Source: Agrypnus murinus (lineage: Eukaryota > Arthropoda > Insecta > Coleoptera > Elateridae). From it: a DNA stretch of 64,000 bases. The notes under the pieces are model-generated. The model was not told where the DNA came from. It made no database searches and saw only the letters and a program-made list of their open reading frames with translations. The position numbers and the translations under genes are program-made. Positions 8,401 to 18,100 of the stretch are shown here, one piece after another. The stretch lies in assembly GCA_929113105.1 (NCBI GenBank), contig OV816029.1, positions 46,577,782-46,641,781 on the forward strand. The letters are read 5' to 3'. Positions within the stretch are counted from its first letter, which is position 1. The number at the start of each line of letters is the position of its first letter.

Positions 8401-9788
8401 AGACTCGGACCACACCGTTACATCCGCAGTCCGATGGAATGGTAGAACGCATGAATCGGACAATGGGCAAATATTTGGCCAAGGTCGTCTCCGATCATCA
8501 ACGAGACTGGGACCAATACCTGCATCTGTTCCTGATGGCTTATCGTGCATCGGTCCACGAAACAACCGGTCAGTCACCAGCGTCTGTAATGTTTGGACGC
8601 GAGTTACGGTTACCGTGTGATCTGGAATTTGGGTCTCCACCTATAGAGCAGGAGGTAGCTGGAAATGATTATGTCATCAACTTAAAGAAGAAGTTGGAGG
8701 ATATTCACGACCGAACCCGAAATAATAGTCGAATCGCGAGTGACCGGATGAAGGCTACGTACGATGTGAGAGCCCAAGAAGGAGGGTTTCAACCTGGAGA
8801 GCTTGTCTGGTTATACAACCCGCAAAGGCGTCGTGGCTATTCTCCAAAGTTACAGCGAAATTGGGAGGGTCCATACCAGGTGAAGAAACGAATAAATGAC
8901 TTGATTTATCGCATCCAGAAATTGCCAAGGGGGAAACCAAAGGTGGTACACTCCAATCGTCTGGCGCACTGTGAGGGAAATAATGACGCAGTCCCGGATC
9001 GGAAAGATGAGGCCGAGGTGGCTATCAAAATCGTAAGGCCTGAAGATGATCAGCCAACCTTTAGAGAATTTATGGCTGCGTTCTCTGGAACTAGAAAAGC
9101 GCGATTCGGAGTCACGACTGAGATGCAACAAGATCTCTTCCGGGTCCCTGGTGATTATTCCATTGCCCACTGTGTCTCCGCGGATCTCCGTATGTCCAGG
9201 GGGATCGCAGTAGTGTTTAGAAATAAATTTGGACGGCTGAATGAACTTCGAGAACAAAATCCCTCTGTTGGTAAATCCTTACGCTTGCCTGATCATGACC
9301 GATCCATTTACTACTTGGTAACCAAGCAGTTTTACTACCAGAAACCGAGTTACGCCGACTTGTGGAGGGCACTATGGAATTTGAGAATCGAGTTGCTTAC
9401 CAGGGGAATTAACAAATTGGCAGTTCCCAAACTCGGCTGTGGGCGGGACCAGCTGGATTGGAGAATCGTTAGAAACATGCTGGAAGTTGTCTTTAGAGGT
9501 ACGGACGTCAAGATCTTCGTCTGCAGTTTTGACCCACAGCCCGCATTAAGGCCAACGAAGAGTGTAGACTGTTATTTCTACCGTAATGGAACGTGTAGTC
9601 GAGGTGAAGACTGTCGATATCGTCATGACCCGTTCTACAGGAACCAGAGCATAAAACCTGTTCTGGGACAGAACAGACTTGAAGAGGGGGGCAGTGTAAC
9701 GGGAGAGAAAAGGAACGAACCTCTTTTCGAGCGACAGGTGGTGTGTTCTGTCGCCTTCGAGAAAATGACGCATCGCACAAGCATGTAA
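5391..9788 (+). CDS. pol: Pol polyprotein: PR-RT-RNase H-integrase-macrodomain-CCCH finger
   Basis: This is an intact frame, open from 5391 and -1 to gag, with no ATG near its start, so it is probably made as a Gag-Pol frameshift product. Numbering residues from the TTG at 5448: protease LLIDTGATKS with D40 and ILGMDLL near 106; reverse transcriptase about 300-500 with YLDD at 455-458; RNase H from about 598 (LDTDAS, D602) to 700; integrase zinc domain with H833/H835 and C869-C875; core D904, D964 and E1000 (DD35E); GPY/F module near 1141. The extra part follows: residues about 1225-1360 match TARG1/OARD1-type macrodomains (GDYSIAHCVSADLRM, GIAVVFRNKFG, VPKLGCGRDQLDW). K1260 and D1334 fall where the catalytic Lys and Asp of TARG1 lie. 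Next comes a CCCH finger (C1375, C1383, C1389, H1393). The last 31 codons lie in the 3' LTR. There is no envelope domain. Confidence 0.95.
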   Translation, partial: TKTGSAVGKLKKVDEWGRTLTLSRDAPKITIHAVTSNNSTSSLFVDGKIANRTVPLLIDTGATKSIVRPDVLQSSMKLLSTTTQLRTATGEAIPTRGVVKMKIGIGSEERDHEVLVADITDDFILGMDLLRKFGFTLDLKEGVLKVGNEELPLHPREDPVVRVLLTEDVILPGQSEMVVEAGLDGDLRVGCVRMMEPVCDKKIHSGILVGKALIKVGKRVPVRIMNVNVDPVTLKKSTLVGQCVPVFRVARCMADVPKPVPKDHGGKLVGMVTSSCEDLNRTEVKEVQGLVHRYQDIFALDDSQKGRTNIVKHKINTGNSMPVRQQPRRLPLARRAEAEKIITDMEEQGVIEPSSSPWASPVVLVSKKDGSTRFCVDYRQLNDVTKKDSYPLPRIDDTLDTLSGSRWFSTLDLKSGYWQVEMEPEDREKTAFTIGSGLWQFTVMPFGLCNAPATFERLMETILRGLSWKTCLVYLDDVIVVGKSFNEHLKNLEEVFRRLRGANLKLSPKKCHIFRKEVKYLGHVVSQNGVAADPDKIRAVQEWPTPKDKHQVRSFLGLCTYYRRFVPGFANIAKPLTRLTEDGREYVWSGECETAFQQLKRALTTAPILSYPRTEGKFILDTDASNLAIGGVLSQIQDGQEKVIGYFSKVLSKAERNYCVTRKELLAVVKSVEHFYKYLYGRKFLLRTDHAALKWLLQFRNPEGQVARWIERLQGYDFDTEHRAGTSHRNADALSRRPCPTDCRHCSRLKERVCQVLRTTIVNDNWLPEELQRQQEADPELKMVLEWKRVGERPAWEAVSPFNRTLKAYWAQWGSLKVEDDLLKRVLESEDSTTIRSQFVVPRSRVATVLRHLHDGASGGHFGVKKTLEKVRERFYWVNCKEDVKEWCRKCELCATGNGPLGKRRAPMRQYNVGSPLERIAIDIAGPFPETDDGNKYILVAMDYFTKWPEAYALPNQEAATVADVLVKEFFSRFGVPMELHSDQGRNFESVLFGEVCRLLGIRKTRTTPLHPQSDGMVERMNRTMGKYLAKVVSDHQRDWDQYLHLFLMAYRASVHETTGQSPASVMFGRELRLPCDLEFGSPPIEQEVAGNDYVINLKKKLEDIHDRTRNNSRIASDRMKATYDVRAQEGGFQPGELVWLYNPQRRRGYSPKLQRNWEGPYQVKKRINDLIYRIQKLPRGKPKVVHSNRLAHCEGNNDAVPDRKDEAEVAIKIVRPEDDQPTFREFMAAFSGTRKARFGVTTEMQQDLFRVPGDYSIAHCVSADLRMSRGIAVVFRNKFGRLNELREQNPSVGKSLRLPDHDRSIYYLVTKQFYYQKPSYADLWRALWNLRIELLTRGINKLAVPKLGCGRDQLDWRIVRNMLEVVFRGTDVKIFVCSFDPQPALRPTKSVDCYFYRNGTCSRGEDCRYRHDPFYRNQSIKPVLGQNRLEEGGSVTGEKRNEPLFERQVVCSVAFEKMTHRTSM
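9681..9694 (+). promoter_or_regulatory. Polypurine tract
   Basis: GAAGAGGGGGGCAG abuts the 3' LTR and would prime plus-strand DNA. It is inside the pol reading frame and therefore also encodes the residues between the CCCH finger and the LTR-encoded tail. Confidence 0.75.
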
Positions 9789-10108
9789 ATCAGACGTGGT
9801 TTATTCTAGCATTTTCTAAGAATACATAGAAGGTTCCAGCGATTTCTGGTGCGTTTATATGAGGATATAAAAGCGGATTGCGGATAAAAGAGAGGCAGTC
9901 AACAGCAAGTCATTAACTGTGTATTACAAAATAAATAGTGAATATAAATGTTGTATTAGAAATTCATAGTCTGTAAATAATAGTTTTTAATGGTTTATAA
10001 TCATAGCGTTAATTTATAGTGTATTCATTAGTGTATAGGAATAAATATTTGTTTGTGAATAGACGATTTAAACAGCACTTGTATTATTATTTGAAAAAGA
10101 ACGTTACA
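9695..10108 (+). repeat. 3' LTR of the gypsy element
   Basis: This is the 414-bp copy of the LTR at 3527-3940, with no difference seen. Its first 94 bp contain the pol C-terminus and stop (9786-9788). It is followed by the duplicated ATAT. Confidence 0.95.
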
Positions 10109-10221
10109 ATATCTTAAATAAAACACTTTTTTGTCCGATTAATACACTCCATTAATATTCGACCAATCACCGTGGTGATTATTTCAAAATTTGACCAATC
10201 AGATGATTTGTTAAGTGATTA

Positions 10222-10280
10222 AAAAGCTACTAGCTTTTTATCAGCGATAAATACGCTACTAGCTTTTTATCAGCGATAAT
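10222..10280 (+). repeat. Short tandem repeat ahead of the recombinase element
   Basis: The unit GCTACTAGCTTTTTATCAGC, followed by GATAA, occurs twice about 28 bp apart. It sits within a region with several CCAATCA motifs (10164, 10196). It may be a terminal or subterminal repeat of the recombinase-encoding element. Confidence 0.5.
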
Positions 10281-10513
10281 TTAATTCATGTATAAAAAAT
10301 CCCATAAGCCGCGATACATTTGTCACTTTGACATCGGATAAAGTTAGCCCTAACTTTGCATCTGGATAAAATGTGTTTAAACTTCCATGGCTAACTTTCT
10401 CGAACCTGATTATTGTTTTTAATAATTGTCATTTTCAAGTTAATAAATGTGTTCTTGACTTCTTCATAATTACCTAGTTATTCCTTTTTATTATTCATTA
10501 AATTATCTCATCG

Positions 10514-10734
10514 AATTACGCTCGAGGTTTTTTTCTCCGGGATAAAATTGATTTTTTAAACTCTAATTTGGTTTCTTTTTGGTAAACTGACTCTACAAAC
10601 CACCAGATAAAAAAACTCGTCCTTCGGACTCGTTTTTTTATCGTAGGTGGTTTGTATCGTCAATTTACCAAGCAACCAAATTATCGTTAAAAAAATCAAT
10701 TTTATCCGGACAAAAAAAGACCTCTCGTGTAATT
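10514..10734. repeat. Long hairpin, left side of the recombinase gene
   Basis: An imperfect palindrome with arms of about 108 bp. The outer ends are AATTACGCTCGAGG and CCTCTCGTGTAATT, and the apex is CGTCC-TTCG-GACTCG at 10618-10630, a UUCG-type loop. The inner arms read ACAAACCACC..GATAAAAAAA against TTTTTTTATCGTAGGTGGTTTGT. It lies 124 bp before the recombinase ATG, with a parallel hairpin on the other side at 12115-12371. Confidence 0.85.
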
Positions 10735-10857
10735 ACAGTCGATAAATATGCGAGTAGGTCGATTAAAATGCATCTAAACAAAGTGTACTTTGGAAATTGT
10801 TTGACAATAGCAACTGTCAAATTAATTTGCATCATTTTCGCATCATTTGTATTCAAA

Positions 10858-12071
10858 ATGAATTCAAGTCGTTTTGGACAGTGTTCTATAGGTGAAATAG
10901 CGGTGGCAGTCGATAAGTCTGTCCCAAAAAGCACTATTAACACAAGGAAATCGGTATGGAAGCAATTCACAAAATTTTGCAACGAGCGAAATTATGCCAT
11001 CCAAGCCACGACTTCGAAGGAAGAGTTGGGGAAAATTCTAAAAGACTGGGCCTACAACATGCGTAAAGAAAACGGAGACAATTACAAAGAAAGTGTGGTA
11101 AAAACATTCTTCAATATCACAGCAAAAATGTTGCAAGAAAAGTTTTTTAATGAGTACACAATCGAATAATCGATCCTTTCACCGAAATTGAATTCAAAGG
11201 AGCAAGGGATGCCAGAAATACAAAACGAAAGGAGCTCCAAACTATTCTAGATAAACGTAAGCAAAGTTCATTAGCGCTGAATAAAAACGATATCGAAAAA
11301 ATTTTAAACATTTGGGATGAAGAAACACCAGAAGGCCTACAAAGAAAGTTTTATCATGTAGCAGCCTACGAACTCGCGTGGAGAGGAGGTGAGGCAGCAA
11401 GATGCCGAATCCATTTTTTCAAAGAAGAAAAAAATAGTGACGGGACTTTATCAGGTCGAATTGAGTATAATCCAATCTTCACTAAAACGTGCCAAGGTGG
11501 GTCACAAAAGTGTGCGGACAGTAAGTGGCTTGCTTCGAATTATGAAAATCCTAAAATCTGTCCAGTACGGTTATATAAAAAACTAATATCTCATCGTACA
11601 ACAAATATTACAACAGATCGATTATTTTTAACTCCAAATCGCTACTGGAACCAAGAAAATTCTGTCGGATGGTATAAAAGCATGCCACTTGGAGTCAACA
11701 TAATTGGAAACTGGACCAAGCAAGCAGCCTCAAAAATTGGGTTAGATGTTTCCTCTAATAAAATTACAAACCATTCAAACCGATCGAGTGCAGTCTCAAG
11801 TTATGCTAAAGCGGGAATTGGGGAGCAGCAGCTTTGCAAAATGACAGGACATGCCAATGTAAAATCGCTAACTCCCTATTTACAACTAGATCAAGAACAC
11901 CATGCAGCTCTCGTCTCAACTCTTCGAAATGGTTTGGAAACAGTAGATAAAGAAGTCATTTCTATTCAAGAAAATATTGTTCAAAAAAACAGAGAAGAAT
12001 CTATCTCAAGCAATAATAAAATTGTGTATAACAACTGTTCTTTCAATATTCAAAACATGAATGTTAATTAA
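10858..12071 (+). pseudogene. Crypton-like tyrosine recombinase, one frame break
   Basis: A tyrosine recombinase coded in two overlapping frames. The N-terminal part runs from an ATG at 10858 (MNSSRFGQCSIGEIAVAVDK) to a stop at 11167-11169 and looks like the helical core-binding domain (STINTRKSVWKQFTKFCNER). The catalytic part is open in the next frame from 11154 to 12071, with no ATG of its own until 11682. Catalytic residues are all visible there: Arg at 11382 in AWRGGEAARC, His-x-x-Arg at 11772-11783 (NHSNRSS), His at 11850 (TGHANV) and Tyr at 11877 (LTPYLQL). This order and the flanking sequence resemble Crypton and DUF3504 proteins of animals. The switch is equivalent to a one-base loss or two-base gain near 11155-11169. 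Otherwise there are no lesions, so inactivation is recent or the junction is a sequencing artefact. An upstream in-frame ATG at 10768 gives a 30-residue hydrophobic extension, judged less likely. Confidence 0.8.
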
Positions 12072-12114
12072 ACATGCGTAAAATATAAATAAATGTGTTT
12101 GTGGAACTGTCTTG

Positions 12115-12371
12115 TATTAATCTCCCTAAAATACACTCGAACTTGATTTTAAATCAGGATAATTTTATTTTTAATCCACTCAAATTTTGTTGCATCCTGG
12201 AAAAAACTCTCGATCAAAAGCATAAGATAAAATCGCTCCAGCTAAAGCTGTCGCGATTTTATCATGCTTTTGATCTTGAGTTTTTTCCGGTTGCAACAAA
12301 ATTTTCGTGTAAAAATAAAATTATCCGATTAAAAATCAAGTTCTTGTGTATTTACCCCCGAAAATTAATAG
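12115..12371. repeat. Long hairpin, right side of the recombinase gene
   Basis: An imperfect palindrome centred near 12244 with arms of about 125 bp. Inner arms read GATCAAAAGCATAAGATAAA and its complement, and outer arms read AACTTGATTTTAAATC and its complement. The apex is around CAGCTAAAGCTG. The order of blocks (GGATAA, ATTTTTAA, AATTT.GTT, GATAAAA, CG) parallels the hairpin at 10514-10734. It begins 44 bp after the recombinase stop. Confidence 0.85.
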
Positions 12372-14206
12372 GATAACAACCGCAAGGTTTCTTGCTAATT
12401 CCCACAAAAATCTCATAGATATATGAGATATACTTTCTGAGAAAAAAATATTTAACTTACTCTCATTGAAATTCTCCCTAAAAATGGGTACCTTTTATAA
12501 TGTATCGTCCGATAAAAAAGTTTCGAAAAGAGAAGAAAAATCTCTATCAAATGAGCCTAATGAAAGGGTACATTGCTATTTAAAAAAATTAAAGTGTTAT
12601 TCATTACTCATTTGTTTTCTGAAATAAAAACAATTGAATGCTATTTTATTATGGAAAATAAAATGTTAAACAACTTTTATATAACAAATTTTTTTATAAA
12701 GTCGATATTTACCGAGATATATACTATATTCCATACATAATGGGCACCTTGTATATTATTCATTATTATTGCTAAATTACAATAAAAACAATGAAAGCTT
12801 TTATAATTTGCTACATAATTCACAAGTGCAAGCGCGATGGGTACACTTAAAACTACCTTCCTTATCATGAAAATACCAGCAATGCCAGAATATGTTTACA
12901 TTTCGCAGCAAAAGAGGTTAATAACCTTGACAATTGAATTGTGGTTGTTTATAAAATATTACTTTTTGAAAACGAGCAAATACGTATGATTGCTTAACTG
13001 TAAGCACCATATAGTAGATTAACTGAAATTATACAGACTATAAACGTATTATTACATTTGTCTTGGAAAATCTAACATTTACTTTTGTTGTTTTCGAAAT
13101 TCTAGATTTATCATGAGTGAGTTCGATGATGGGAAAATGGAGTGTACACTTGGACACCTCAAAACATCGTGGCAGCTGCTCACATTACATCTCTTAATTT
13201 ATTGCTAAAGATTTCACGTAAAAAATATGAATGCAAGTATAAATTCTAGGTTAAGTATTTTTCTTAAATTTTGGAGTTTTATTATTTTTTTGTGGTCGTA
13301 GATAAAGAATAGTTTGTAACGCGTGCAAAAACGACAATTCACGCTCGTGTGAAATTGGCACTTTTCTGCACTTGTAACAAAATAGACTATTGTATTATAT
13401 TTATATGTATATTGTGTTATCTTTAACATGAAAGTCAGTTTTTTCTTAACTGCACTGCATTATGCTAGTTTGCTATTAGAAGTGAGAAATAATATATCTA
13501 TCACCTAATTAAAACATCGTGTCTTATCTTTTACTATTTTTAGCAAAAATTCAGCAGAAGATATTGTCAATCAAATTAAAGGAAAAGTATCGACGTAAAA
13601 ATAAGAAATAATCTATTCAATTGGAAAAATCATAAACAAATAGAAATCACGAATTTACAAAAAATTATAAAAATTCAATATACTTCATAAAAGTCTTATC
13701 AAGTTTCACACATTTTTCCTAAGTTTGTGTATAAAAAGCTTTGATAAGATAAAAATACAATTAATGAACAATACGTAGTATCCTTTGTTTAGCGGTTAAC
13801 TGCTCAAAATATTAATTAAGTATGCTCTTTCATCAATAAGTTTGATTCAATTCCAACAAGATACAAAAAAGTGCTTATACAGGATGACAATATAAAAAGT
13901 TACAATGGGCTATATCTCATGTACAAGAGATGATGTCAAAAATTACTCAACATCGTTTGTAGGATAAGAGGGGGGCACTTAAATGAATTAAGAATAAGCC
14001 CTCCTCCATCAACCCCCCATGCCTTGGCCACCCCCAACTAAAATAATTTAAATAGCAATCTCTTACTTGTAATACAATGCTGAAAAACCAACAATAAATA
14101 AAAATTTAAAAAAAATAATAATTTTATAAAGAAGAATGTACTAGAGTTTACTTTGAAGTAATAAATTTAAGATAATTAAGTAAATGCTCAAAGTGTTTCT
14201 ATTGTT
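12372..14206. other. Intronic AT-rich DNA with one small inverted repeat
   Basis: No gene was recognised. An imperfect palindrome lies at 13309-13384 (TTTGTAACGCGTGCA against TGCACTTGTAACAAA). A sequence beginning TATACAGGATGACAATATAAA at 13876 resembles the end of a TA-flanked MITE. Confidence 0.4.
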
Positions 14207-14466
14207 TGCTAGACAGTGGTAGACCCTATTTTTAAATTCATGTTGAACGTTTCTCTGGGATATTACGGCAGGTATGTACAATTCTTTACTGCAATTCCAC
14301 AATTGAGTCAGATTGGGCTTAGTAGACTACTGATTTGAGATAACCCCAGAAAAAAAAATCGGGTGGTGTTAAATCTGACGATCTAGGTGGCATCTCAATA
14401 GGATCTCTCCTGCCAATCCATTTATTAGCATAATTATTGTCTAACCATTGTCTCATTATGATTAGG
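14207..14466 (-). pseudogene. IS630/mariner-like transposase relic, C-terminal part
   Basis: The minus strand reads MRQWLDNNYANKWIGRRDPI and then EMPPRSSDLTPPDFFFWGYL, followed by KSVVY, a stop, AQSDSIVELQ, a stop and further residues. The block WIGRR.PIE.PPRSPDLTP.DFFLWGYLK is a hallmark of an insect IS630-Tc1-mariner transposase group that carries a catalytic Asp in SPDL. Two in-frame stops and the lack of the N-terminal half show it is a dead fragment. Neighbouring sequence gave no clear terminal repeats. Confidence 0.75.
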
Positions 14467-16696
14467 GATTGATTTGATATGGGCTGCTAAAGCAGATATT
14501 ATCTTAAAACTCAAAAGCTTAAAAACTAGAAATAGAACATGAACTGTTGTAATTTCCAAACAAAGAAGGTAGTGTATTGGTACCTCAAACTACGTAGCCC
14601 TGAATGAGTGGCATGTAGCATCTTATGACGTGATCTGTGTCTCAAAGTGGGTAGTGTTTGAATGGATCTAACTAAACTCAATTGCAAAAAAATCAGGGTA
14701 TGTGAGTATCTTTTATGTAAAAGCACTCAATTTCCAGGAATGTTTACAGAACAGTAAAAACTTTTGAATTTGTCTCTGAATTCTATAGTATCTCTGAAAA
14801 ATATGTACCTGTAGCTTAATTCCAAATTTTATAGAATCCGAGATATAGATGTAAATTTAAATTTATAAAAATAATGAGCTATGTTTTTATCATTCCTTTT
14901 AGGACAACGGTTTATAGAGAATGTTGCAACAACATAGTCATTTTTAAATTCTCTTTGGACACATGGCATGGTGTTTTTATGTGATGTAATACCAAGGAAA
15001 TTCATATTCTTTTTCTTTTAATTTTTATTTTGTTTTATACTCTCTTACTGTAATATCTCCTAAGCCAGTATTGTTACTAAATTATTCATGATTTTAGTTG
15101 TCTTTACTCTTTAGAGTTGTCATTCGTTTCCAACAAACTCTTAGTTAGGACTACTCAATAATAGTTATTTACGTGCCAAGCTTTGTAAATTAATCCTTAC
15201 GGGCGAGCGACGAAGGAGAGAGCCTACATAATCCAGCGAGCCTCCATAATCCAGCGAGCCCAGTAACGATTAATTGCAAAGCGTATCGCGTACAAACTTT
15301 TATTTCCACCTTCACCAGCATTTTTTTATGAATTGTATATTTTTTATAAAAAGACATTTTGGAATCAAAGGCGGTAGCACAATTTATAGCTAGGCGTTGC
15401 CATAGTGTTGTGGTTAAGCAACACATTAGTTGCCATAGCTTTTTGTTGATGAGCATTGTAAAATTTTACAGGTCTCTTTTAGGAGCCCGTAAAGTTTTAC
15501 AAGGCTGTGGCTGTAATTACTCATTTACTTAGTTACATAAAGGCCTGTAAAGTCGCATTTACATAGAAGTGGGAAATAAAAGTAATTATTTGTTCTATTG
15601 CTTATCATACATTATGTTTTGGCATTGACTGGAAGCACAGTTAACCACAAGTTTTGTCCTATCTAATTCAAACGAAGAAAAAAAGAAGTTAACAAATCTG
15701 ACTTTGTACTCATTCCGTTACACTTTCACTACTATAGACTCATCTGAGTGCCAATAAAGACCTTTTATCTATTGCATTTTCAAATGGAGATGAAGGCTTA
15801 TGAATTGTTGGATATAAGAGTTTGATGAAATAATTTTAGTTCAATCTTTGTTAAGAGATAATTCCAAATCAATATTGGTTTGGTTGTCCTAAATGTGCCC
15901 GGGGAAGATGTCTTGTCACTTTCATTATTTCTATAGAGTAGATATGATGTTTACTGTGCATACTAACTGGTCGACATGAGTTCAACCCTGGTTCAGAATG
16001 GACTCAAAATTGGAAGAAAATTTAAAAAATATTGCAAGTAAAAATGCCATTCTTTATGTCCAATGTATGTTTTGTCTAAAGTAAGTAACAAACTTCTTAT
16101 TGTTGAAATGTCCAGTAATCAATATTTCTATGTTGGATATGAAATATTTTTAAATTCATGGTCAGAGTATCGGGATCAGACCAACAGCGTAACTAGAGTG
16201 AGAAACTGACAGAAAACAAAGCTAAAAACAAATTTTAAAGTGAGGGTTGAGGGTGTTTTTTACCCCCCCCCCCTTCCCGATTATCAGTCCTTTAACCAAT
16301 CTTTTTTCATTTTACAGGACAATGAATATATTTGCTTAATAAATAACTTCACTATGTTATGGCTTACAACCTTTATTTGTTTTACTCCCACATATGCTTT
16401 CATTGCAAATCTGGGAGTATTATAAAAACATTTTATTATTTAGCCTGCCTACACTTTAAGTCTCGACAAATTAAACCCCCAACTACACAATCAACATTCC
16501 GATGACTTTATTGTTTGGCATCAGATTAAATTTATTAACATAAATAACTTTTGTTATAAATAAGTCTTAACAAATTAATATCTTGAAGATATTTTTGGGC
16601 AACATTTGTGGAAAATATCTTCTCAATCGAACACCCTATAGTACATATAGGTATAAGTCTATTTCCTATACATCATACGAATCTTAGTTTAGCTTA
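14467..16696. other. Intronic DNA, little structure
   Basis: No gene was recognised. Small items are a 20-bp duplication (CATAATCCAGCGAGCC) at 15225-15262, a short palindrome TGTAAAATTTTACAGG..CCCGTAAAGTTTTACA at 15457-15502, and a poly-C run at 16263-16273. Confidence 0.4.
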
Positions 16697-17117
16697 GGAG
16701 GGTCCTTCAATTACGTAACGCTTAAAGGGGGAGGGGAGGATCTTTGATTGCGTTACGCAGTGTTACAATGGGGGGGGGTATTAAACTTAGCGTTACGTAA
16801 CTCTTAAGATTTCTTGTTCAAGAAAAAGATTTTTAATTCATTTAGAACATAGTATGGATATTATTTTAACAAATTAAGTATTTTTCTACGTTATATTATT
16901 GCTATTTCATTTTAGCGATATTCCAGACTTTCATATTCGTCAACGTCATAAGATTTCGAAATTAATTTAAATGCTTTTTAAAATTATTGGGGAGGGGTGT
17001 TTGATAGTAGTGTTATGTAATTATTGAGAGGGGGGTCAGAGTTACGTTACGAGGCGTTTCGGGATGAGGGTACCGAATTTCTTCTAAATATGCGTTACGT
17101 AATTTAAGGACGACCCC
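16697..17117. mobile_element. 421-bp TIR element (MITE)
   Basis: The left end, GGAGGGTCCTTCAATTACGTAACGC, mirrors the right end, GCGTTACGTAATTTAAGGACGACCCC, giving a terminal inverted repeat of about 25 bp. TTA flanks both sides (16694-16696 and 17118-17120), a possible target duplication. Internal GTTACG and TACGTAAC motifs recur in both orientations next to G-rich runs. No coding capacity. Confidence 0.65.
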
Positions 17118-18100
17118 TTAAACAAATTTAAAAAAGTATATCATTAAGCAACATTTAATATTTATTATCTTGACAGCAACTCATAAACTAGCACCGTTAT
17201 TAACTAATATTAAACGGATATAAAAGCCAAACACTCTTTGAAAGAGATGAATTAGTTCTTACTAGCGCAAGGATTGGTGACTAAACTACGTTTGCTTTTC
17301 GACTTCGTGTTAATATGAAAAGCAAAAATTTCATAAATTAAACAACTTTTGTAACAATACGATGTAAAAATATATAAGTTGTTTACAAAATATTGCTATA
17401 CGATTTTCTTTTCTAACAAAACCAAAAAAGTTTCCTATCAAGAACTGTCTTAGAAAATGATGAACAACTATATTAATATTTAGGGAAGTTTTATAAAAAT
17501 ATTAACCTTTCCACAAAATAGGAAGCGTAGAAATAATATAAAAAAGGAACTAGGTAAATACTCAAAAATAAAATAAACAATCCAGAATAAACATCCTTTA
17601 ATAAGATTTTTTTTAATTTAAAAATGTGCTTGTTATTAAAAATCTACCAATAATAAATTGCCGTCCTTTCCTCGTGAGAGTTTGCTTAAAAGATATAAAG
17701 ATCGGGAAAATATTAATTTCGCAAGAATATTTTTAATGAATAACGTACGTTTCAACAGTCCTACGAAAAAATTCTGCCTTCTTTTTTTATAGCGATGCTT
17801 TAGTTATATTTTTCTGAATATCATAAGCTGTAATGTGTAAGGTGTAAGGCAGTTGGTTAATTTACCAACATGTAGTATAATTTTTAATTTTTGTTATGTC
17901 GCATTTTACTCATTTTTGATAAAACTATATTTTATTTATAGTATGTAAAAATTTTATTTCTATTTTATTTATTTGTTATTTTTAAATAACTGGAAAACTA
18001 AAAGCTTTTTATTTCTTCGTTATACGGTTATATCGAAAATGATGTTCGGTACATTTTTTGTTATGACATAAAATTATATTAAACTATATATAACTATGTA
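17118..18100. other. Intronic AT-rich DNA, nothing recognised
   Basis: AT-rich with long A and T runs. No gene, repeat end or structured element was seen. Confidence 0.4.

Larger units (their letters stand above)
3527..10108 (+). mobile_element. Complete Ty3/gypsy LTR retrotransposon with macrodomain-CCCH tail
   Basis: Two direct LTRs of 414 bp (3527-3940 and 9695-10108), both starting TGTAAC and ending GTTACA, bracket a 5.75-kb internal region. The flanking tetranucleotide ATAT is duplicated (3523-3526 and 10109-10112). The LTRs appear identical when read base by base, so the insertion is recent. The internal region holds gag (4051-5421) and pol (open from 5391) in a -1 frame relation, a candidate primer-binding site right after the 5' LTR, and a purine tract before the 3' LTR. 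Domain order PR-RT-RH-IN places it in Ty3/gypsy (Metaviridae). There is no env-like frame. It lies antisense to the host gene, inside an intron. The C-terminal macrodomain and zinc finger are the unusual parts. Confidence 0.95.

Noticed and set aside
9544..9788. Possible envelope gene at the 3' end of the gypsy element
   Set aside because: The region after integrase is a continuation of pol with macrodomain and zinc-finger motifs. No signal peptide, membrane segment or separate frame is present.
10768..10857. Upstream ATG extending the recombinase by 30 residues
   Set aside because: The extension is hydrophobic and unlike recombinase N-termini. The ATG at 10858 starts directly before the conserved region.
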